A DNA stretch of 64,000 nucleotides from Dermacentor variabilis (taxonomy: Eukaryota > Arthropoda > Arachnida > Ixodida > Ixodidae), in contig NC_134572.1 of the NCBI RefSeq assembly GCF_050947875.1, positions 122,693,105-122,757,104 on the forward strand, in the 5' to 3' direction. Under the pieces are notes generated by a model. That model searched no databases. It saw nothing but the letters and a program-made list of their open reading frames with translations, and was not told the origin of the DNA. Numbering within the stretch: position 1 is the first letter of the stretch; the number at the start of each line of letters is the position of its first letter. Of the stretch, positions 56,087-64,000 are shown one piece after another. The translations under genes were made by a program, and so were the position numbers.

Positions 56087-59000
56087 GAAGGAGAAACGTG
56101 TGGTCCCGGTGTTTATGACTGGCTTATACCAACGGTTCATTAAACACAATCTTGGTAGGTTGCCTGATCTTTGGTACACAGTTGCTGATTGCGCTACGAT
56201 GCACGAACCTATTCTTGTGCCAGGGCTGCAGCATCGGCACGGCGTAGACGAGCTTGTTACCGGGTTTGCTCGCGACGTTGGTGACAGAAAGCTGCCTGCT
56301 CCTCAGCAGTACATATGAAGCGTGGCCTAGCCATTTCGGAGTCTGAGAGAAACTTCTGCGCGCGAGCTCGGCTCGCGACGACGTCACTACTGACGCAGCC
56401 AACCACGGTCCTCTTTGTCTTTTTTAGTTTTTTAATTTTTCACGCTTGCACACGAGGTAGCACGGAGGAGTTTAGGGCGTACACGGGACAGACGGACGAA
56501 TAGACCAAAGAATCTGCTAGATATATACAACTTCGCTGTAAAATACGTTAAAGCAAACCTTCGCCATACGTTCAGAAAAATTAGGCTGATGACAGCGCAT
56601 GGTAAAGAAACGCGTCTTCTATTGGCTATGATATTTAAAAAATGTTGAAAGGTTCACCAGGAGCCAAGGAATCACCTGTGATTATTGCAAACCATTGCAG
56701 CCCTTTAAAGCCAGCGTTATCTTGCTGTTTTGCTGACATTGCATGAGCCTTGACATTTCGGAAAATATAGCTTTTTCCAGATAAAACCTTTTCTTCTAAG
56801 AAACACTACAATGCTGACGAATGTTTTCGTTTGCGTTTAGGATGACGTCCCTGACGGGTAGAGTGTAAGCAGAACCATTTCCTCATATATTTGCCCTTGT
56901 CATAGTTGATTTATCTGAGTGGAATTATAAATAAATGGGCCGCTCTGAGGCGGAAGAAACTTGAAGAAAGTGATAGCTTAACAACCATCTTACTGTAGTG
57001 TCACTCAAGACGGGATGCTCGTAATCATGCTCTTTGAACAAATCACTCATTCACTCCGTAGAATGTGCTCGTAGAATTTACTCAAGTTTCTAAAGCGTGG
57101 TATCGACATTCGCGTGTTGGCATCGCTTTTTCCAGAATCTGTAGTGGGTTTGGAATTGCGAAAACCGCCACTGGGACAAAACTGCTGACTAGTAATGTAA
57201 AACCTGCCAATTGCGCACTCATTATTTGAAATGCTGTTAAAGCTTCTCATATTCATTCCACATAGAAGGAAATACGAGATCCTTAATGTATATATAGAAC
57301 AAAATGCTCACGTAAAGCGGCAATTACGACGCAACAGCCCCGTTTATCTCTATAACAGAAGTTCCTTCCTATTTAACTGTCTTCGAACTACCTTTATTCT
57401 CTAATTCGGCATTTATTGATTAAACTGAGCTTTTCTATTTCGTTTTTTATGTGTGTTGTAAGAAGCACGCAAGCATTGTAAACTTGCATTTCATGGTAGC
57501 AAGTCGGCCTGAATCTGTCTGTTTATTCTGAATACTTCCATTCATATTGTAGCCATTTTACAAGCAAGAACCTCGTGTGCTAAGCACCTTTAGCTATTCA
57601 TTGCTCTCTAAACCATTGCAAGAAAGGTAGGAATGATGTAGCTATAGGAGTAAGCATGTATTTCCCAAAGAAAGGCACGATTTGCAGGGACCACTATTCA
57701 GTTTGTCTACTTTCTTCAAGGATCTCCCATGCAGCATGCTGTCAAAGTTCATACATATTGACTCTGTGCACCAACCTCAACTTCAGTCCATAAAAGCATA
57801 TACACAGATGCGACCAACAATGCGCTTCTCCTTTAATTTCTCGCAGCCCATAGCAACATTCTGCTGCAACGCTTACATACTTTTTTAGATTATAGGCGTT
57901 CTATATGAGCGGCTGTATCAATGTTTATAAATATATGTATTCATTTGGTGGTTGAATAATTATTTGAATGATTAATTGTGACGTACCATCTACATCTTGT
58001 TTATCAAAGAGGACGTTCTTCACGGCCCCAGCAAAATTTTCTCCATCCTGCAACGAAATCACTTTACTTGGCGCTCCCCTACAACATATCCATCCGAATG
58101 CAGTAGCCGCTAGCGGACGCGGCTCCCGCAGCTTCATGCTGAAGCAACTAAACGTCATAGCTCTTTAACCACTAGACATCAAGAGGAGGAGGAGACACCA
58201 CCCTAATGCATTTGCGCTGAGTCCTCCACTAGCCTTCTACTCCCGGACTGCCACAAGTCTAGTGTAGGAGCACACAAGATTGGCCTTGCCGGGCGGCCAG
58301 CAGTGGTCCGATTGCAGTCGCACGCCCTATAATGAAGGCCGCCACGTTGTATAATAGGGGGCGGTAACAAGCGCGCTTCGGCGTGCGCGGCGTCACCGTT
58401 GGCTGCTCCACAAAGGCGACGCACTGTCGCGGAATGATGTATGGTGACTAGTACGGCGACAGCAGTTTAGCTTTCACTCGCTTGCTCACTTGTTCCACTG
58501 CCGTTTGGATCGTCGGGTCACCGTGGTGGGACTTACCGAAATGAGTTGGAAATGCGCCAGAGACGACTGCAATGAAGCATTATGTGGATCAGCGCGGAAC
58601 ACGATGGCGACGCAAAAGAGAATGATATAGGGTGAGCGCTGCAATGATACGCGTTGTTCGCGAAATTACTGCGCGTTCGCTAAGTGCGAGGGCAGTGTAG
58701 GAGACACGTAGAATAAACTCATGCGACACCCAGAAAGGGATTCGTTTTTGGAGCTCGCGCGAGGTGGACGATCCAGCTATTCGCTGGGCGCCTGACACCA
58801 CCAGTCACATCTCTCCATTATGCGTGGAAATGCTGGAGAATGTGCCTTCCGCTCCTTTGGACACAATGGGAGAGCGCTAAAAAGAAATTACAAGAATACA
58901 AAAATATCGTGCTTACTGCTGTGGCAAAACACACATGAAAGCAAAGAAGGAAATAATTATGGCAAGTAACATGAACTTGCTGCTGTACATTAAGTGACTC

Positions 59001-59185
59001 AATAAACGAGGCGTGCATACCTTGTTTCAGTGAAGTGAAAATTTTGCTTTTACTTTAGCGCAGTAACGCCCGAAGACACTGCGTCCAAGCATTCAAACTT
59101 TAGGAGGAAGTAGGAAGCTATAAGATTGAATAGCTTAGTCAAGGGCGGCGTCTGCAAATCTTCCTCGTGTACTAGAGCGCATGCT
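56087..59185. other. No supported gene; one weak candidate exon
   Basis: Mostly unique AT-rich DNA with a GC-rich patch at 58200-58440. At 57987-58047 on the minus strand, a 61-base open segment is bounded by TTTCGTTGCAG and GTACGT splice-like signals; it is discussed as a finding. Other frames of up to 92 codons (56124-56402) have no domain. Confidence 0.45.
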
Positions 59186-60265
<1,080 letters not shown>

Positions 60266-60807
60266 GACGCGCGAGGTTGTAGGAACTGAAACCTTCGCTA
60301 CAACTCCTACCTCCACCCGGGCTTCACCGACGTGAGGCATATCGCCTCTATACCAACTGTGGTTCGGAGTGGCTCTCACGACGGCGTAGACTACTTTGAT
60401 TGGAATGACCAACAGTGCTGCATGCGACGTCTGCGGCGAGGAAGAGAACATCGAACATTTATTGTGCCATTGTCACCGACTTCAATCGGAAAGAAAAAAA
60501 ATTTTCTATCGCGTTGCGATGACTGGACGATCGGCCGTTTTGTGTGCAAGTGCTACTTGAAGACTGTCCCCATCGCTTACCGGCCCACAAACCTAAGGCA
60601 CTTTTGTCTTTCTTGATGACGACAGGCCTATGCGAGCGTCTTTGACTCGCTCAGGACCTCTGCGCGAGTGGGCGAGCTCACCGCGGCTTTCCTCCCCCTC
60701 ACCCTCCCTCTCTCTATCTCATCTTTCTATTCCCTGTTCGCCCTCCCCCAGAGCCGGGTAGCCAACCAGACGCATTTCTGGTTAACATGATGATGATGAT
60801 GATGATG
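60266..60807 (+). pseudogene. 3' end of a non-LTR retrotransposon (LINE)
   Basis: With frameshifts the plus strand reads CDVCGEEENIEHLLCHC, the Cys/His motif near the C-terminus of many tick LINE proteins. LDDRPFCVQ and then FLMTTGLCERL with a stop follow near 60647. The 3' UTR has CCGGGTAGCCAACCAGACG and TCTGGTTAAC and ends in an (ATG)n tail (60787-60807); this wording matches the common 3' end of tick LINEs as I recall it. The upstream RT and endonuclease are missing, and the left boundary near 60266 is approximate. It is a dead fragment. Confidence 0.82.
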
Positions 60808-61417
60808 TCCTTGATGAGTTTGGCGCTTACCCACTCGCGGGGATTGGCCAAGAGTCGGGCAGACTTTGCTTAAGTGTGTAGAAGTGTGCCTTCTCTCTTT
60901 ATTTCTTCATCGTCCTCTTCGTCGTATCCGTCATCAAATATATCTGAGCAAAAACTATCAACATCAGCAAAGGCTTGTGCCAGTGCTCGCGCGTTCGTCG
61001 TCGTCTTATACCACAGCTGGCTCGGTGGCACACCTCGGTGGAACCACGTTAACGTACTCGTTCCACTGCTCGCGTGTTCGTCGTAGTCGTTTGGCTCCAT
61101 TGTCTCGCATCATGCCAGCGTTCCCAAACTGCCGCTTCGTCTGCGAACGCGATGACGGCGCTGGCCCACTGCCAATCGGTGCGGTGATTTCGGTCTCAAA
61201 TTCTAGGTCTCAGTATATGACGACATAAAAACACGAGTGTATAGCACACATGAACGCGGTTGTAGAAAAATAAATGTCTTTGCGTGCCTTCCGTCACGAT
61301 GACCACCGATCAAGACAACAAAATGTGTTCGCACCTTTGTACAAAATTGTGTCACTTCTTTGTCGTGTCAAAAAATAACTTACCAGAACGTCCTTGTATG
61401 CATTGAAGCAAAAAGTA
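60808..61417. other. No gene seen
   Basis: Moderately GC-rich up to about 61200 with overlapping frames on both strands (120 codons plus, 76 minus). No domain or splice pattern is evident. Confidence 0.45.
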
Positions 61418-61640
61418 ACTGGAACGCCCATGCATTTGTCCCCAAAGCTCGGGGATAAATCAGTATCTCGAAACTGGTGTCATCCTGAGAACTCGTTCCA
61501 AGTGACTCTACCTTGCGAACTCCGCCGTTATGATTTCTAAATTGCAATAGGGGCTATACGGTAATTATGTAAACAACTTATTTAGGGAAATTTTGTTACT
61601 CAGTCTATTATGCATTTCAATCTCTTGTGGGAATAATGTC
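61418..61640 (+). repeat. Dispersed MITE-like repeat copy
   Basis: It carries GTAACTGGAACGCCCATGCA, then TATCTCGAAACTGG and TGAGAACTCGTTCCAAGTGA, in the same order as the minus-orientation copy at 24130-24345. No ORF; edges approximate. Confidence 0.6.
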
Positions 61641-63402
61641 CGCTCCTTCGGGTCGACGAGCTCATAACTAGGATTGTGTTATCTGCCACAGGCAACCTTT
61701 CAATTTTTTTCAACGTGTACGCTAAACACCTGGTACACAACACGAAGCTTTTTTAATTGCAGATTTGACTACAGGAAAAGCTATCGGGCGATGTTTCTTC
61801 TTAAGGGGTCCGATTTGTCCTGATCTGTGGTGCTTCTCTTTACGTGGTCCCTATCGCCCTTCTTTCTTGGTCGTGCGGTCGCTATGTCTGGCAAAGGAGT
61901 AGTGCGGGACAGTTTTTCCAAATCAATGCGAAACGAAGGCTGCCACATGATGTTTATCTCCTTGGTAGGGAGGCACACAAGCTTCACCGCGCCGTAGTAG
62001 CCACTATCAAAGTATGCTTCGTTAGAGGGGTGCGGCTGTCTGCTGGAAAGAAGCCGGATGCCCCGCGCTATTACGAATTGCTTAGCAGTACACGCACTGA
62101 CCCACATAGGTTTACGTAGGCATTACTGTAAGATCTGCATCACAGAAGTAGACAAAATTTTCTGTAACACTTGAAGTGCATTTTCGTCTTCACATAGAGG
62201 GGGCACTTCCATAGAATATATAGAGCGAAAGGAAAGCACAGGCAACACAATATCTCCTCGAGCATGGTTCACTTGTGGCGAAACAGGTAGCGTGGCGCTG
62301 AGAAATTCAATCGGTCATTCCTTCCCTTGTAAGAATGCGCTATAGCGACGACTCGTCCCTGAAGGCGGGTAATGATGACAGCTAAAAAGGAAACTAAGAG
62401 TGGAGTTTTCTTCCGCAAAGCATAAACTGTAACTGTTAAACTATATCTACTAAGATTTTTTGTTTTAGTAGGCTGCACAAAATTTAGTTTTCTCGAGCGA
62501 ATTCTTCTCTCACAATGTACGCATACTCACGTTGTTTCGAGTCCATGACATCAAACGCGGTTTCTATCTCAATGTACTCAAAGTCACAGGCGCATTGAAT
62601 TCTCCCATAGCCGCTCTTCTATAAAATTAGCAGCGTCTACCAATCAGTGCTCGCACGAACAGACGTACAAATTCTATGTTTCGACCGTCCATTGCGCCGA
62701 CGATACATCATGCCGCTAGAAACACTGTTTACTGTCTTCATATTAGGTCATGATTCTGCTCCCTTCATTCTTCGCGCTTGAGGAGAATCGAAAGCTTTCC
62801 GGTACAAGTGCAACCATTTCTCACATTGTCGTTCTATACCGGGGCACCACGTGCGATAGTTCCATGCCATTGACGTCCGTCTTAAGCGTCTCGCAACAAC
62901 GGCAGAGACGGTATATGTAACCGTCACGAGTCTGCGGAGGCCACGTCGGCGGTGACGAAAAAAATATCTCGCCATAAAGAAGAAAAAACACAAAGAGGAG
63001 AAGGAAATGAGCCTCGCACAAGCATCGCGCAACCCGAGCTGTGCTTAGCCCCAGCTGGAGCATCTTAGATAAACAAAAAAAGGAGCAAAGCAGCAATTGA
63101 CGACAGCTACAATGGCGATGGGGTAGGATGGCAGAAGAGACGGGTACAGCGAAAAGGAGGACTAAAAAGAAAGAAACTGGCTGAGCATAAAACAAGAAAA
63201 TGGGTTGAGGAGAGAAAACAGGCCACGGGGCTGGCTGCCTCAACAGCGGCAGCATCCGAGAACGCAATCGGGCATTACGCAATGGTCCCGAACGTGGAAA
63301 GCGAGCTGATGCCGCCGATTCGGCTTCGCTCAAAGTCAAGCGACGGCAAAGCGAGCGCTAATAGCAATCGATTCACCCGAGCATCGATCTGAGCGTTGAA
63401 AC
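61641..63402. other. No gene seen
   Basis: Non-coding. Minus-strand frames of 172 and 94 codons (62748-63339) overlap one another and are low-complexity (Phe/Leu/Ser-rich from purine-rich plus-strand DNA), so they are not called. Confidence 0.45.
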
Positions 63403-63469
63403 AGGCGTATGAGAAATGGGGGAAGAACGGGGTTGCAAGCCCCGTTCTTCCCCCATTTCTCATACGCCT
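63403..63469. repeat. Perfect 30-bp-stem hairpin, 7-base loop
   Basis: The left arm (63403-63432) starts AGGCGTATGAGAAATGGGGG. The right arm (63440-63469) is its exact reverse complement, and the loop is TTGCAAG. Absence of any mismatch suggests a very recent inverted duplication or an assembly or library artefact. Confidence 0.95.
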
Positions 63470-64000
63470 TACTTAGGCCGGAAGCTAAAGCGCGCTCCCT
63501 CGACCAGCGTCTTTGCCACCCGCCTATGGCGCCCGTCTTCGCGCCCTTTCCTTTCACTCTACGCACTCATCCCCCATACCCCTCCTCACAATATCACCCA
63601 TCCCAACCTCAATTCCCAGCCACATTTCATTTCCTCAGCCATCTTCCTAGTTTTGGGTGGTCCAGGCTGTTTGTACATTATATGGCAATGTTGCTTATGT
63701 TTCTACAGTGTAGCTGTGAGCCTCTCTGTGGTCCGCATTTTCTCCTGTCCGCGTCCGCTAGCAAAATTGTTGGCTGATCCGGGCGGCAGTGCAAAGCAAG
63801 AGCAGTGGCTCGTAGCCCAGTAAGGCAGGGGCTTGAAGCACTCAGCAAACTAAAACGAAAAGTGCACAGTTTCTTTAGAATCACGCACACACCACACCGA
63901 AAAGCACTCTCTGCAATAATGAAGAAACCTAAAACAAGCATCTGAAACACGTAATTGATGATAAGGAGCTCCTGATTACAATGCGAAGCATGGAGCGCTC
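63470..64000. other. No gene seen
   Basis: Pyrimidine-rich plus strand to about 63650. Frames up to 135 codons overlap in all registers without a domain. No further features to the window end. Confidence 0.45.

Noticed and set aside
62821..63339. 172-codon minus-strand frame with hydrophobic stretches
   Set aside because: Phe/Leu/Ser-rich low complexity from purine-rich DNA. No family resemblance and overlapping frames.

Overview
The window looks like non-coding nuclear DNA of an ixodid tick, most likely a metastriate such as Rhipicephalus, Dermacentor, Hyalomma or Amblyomma. The strongest evidence is several copies of a tRNA-derived SINE with the head CCGCCGTGGTTGCTCAGTGG, which I recognise as the Ruka type known from ticks. 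It is supported by an RTE-clade LINE with the endonuclease seen in 'craniofacial development protein 2-like' tick proteins, Penelope-like GIY-YIG fragments, and several tick-typical dispersed repeats. Long dinucleotide and tetranucleotide arrays also fit. I found no host gene that I can support, no tRNA or rRNA gene, no CRISPR array and nothing bacterial. The genus is inference.

Layout. 1-4.3 kb: TG, TA and CA microsatellites in otherwise featureless AT-rich DNA. 4.85-6.10 kb: a non-autonomous DNA transposon with ~45-bp terminal inverted repeats. 8.1-10.0 kb: a GAAA tract seeded by a minus-strand LINE fragment, then a ~724-bp element with 39-bp inverted ends around a Penelope-like GIY-YIG remnant. 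12.26 kb: a 72-bp near-palindrome. 14.3-17.8 kb: the only substantial coding sequence, an apparently intact 979-aa RTE LINE ORF. Its leader carries a tRNA-like module and a nested SINE with a 12-bp target-site duplication (TSD). 17.8-35 kb: simple repeats, degenerate minisatellites, fold-backs and MITE-like dispersed repeats. 35.2-36.1 kb: about three tandem copies of a ~306-bp unit. 38.7-39.4 kb: a LINE RNase H remnant abutting a tRNA-derived SINE rearranged into a hairpin. 43.26-45.99 kb: a second, minus-strand RTE copy with a 12-bp TSD, a deleted RT core, and a 494-bp tRNA-headed element nested inside with its own TSD. 49.3-53.9 kb: a T-arm-like repeat cluster, a short promoter-plus-ORF unit, three SINEs and a Penelope-like remnant. 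55.0-56.1 kb: a 1,079-bp TIR element carrying a 148-codon ORF. 59-61.6 kb: a compound microsatellite, a LINE 3' end and a dispersed repeat. 63.4 kb: a perfect 30-bp-stem hairpin.

The elements interact as a retrotransposition ecosystem. RTE LINEs supply endonuclease and reverse transcriptase, and they end in (TGA/ATC)n tails after almost no 3' UTR. tRNA-headed SINEs with clean TSDs presumably borrow LINE machinery in trans; which LINE is not shown. Nested insertions give a relative chronology. The two SINE copies at 51.4 and 53.7 kb are nearly identical and have perfect 10- and 15-bp TSDs, so this family was active recently.

No clearly novel biological system is visible. The most interesting leads are the 494-bp nested element with short terminal direct repeats, the tRNA-like module in the LINE leader, the hairpins, the 306-bp tandem array, and three exact matches to a CTCF-type core motif. 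All similarity statements are by eye and from memory of these families.
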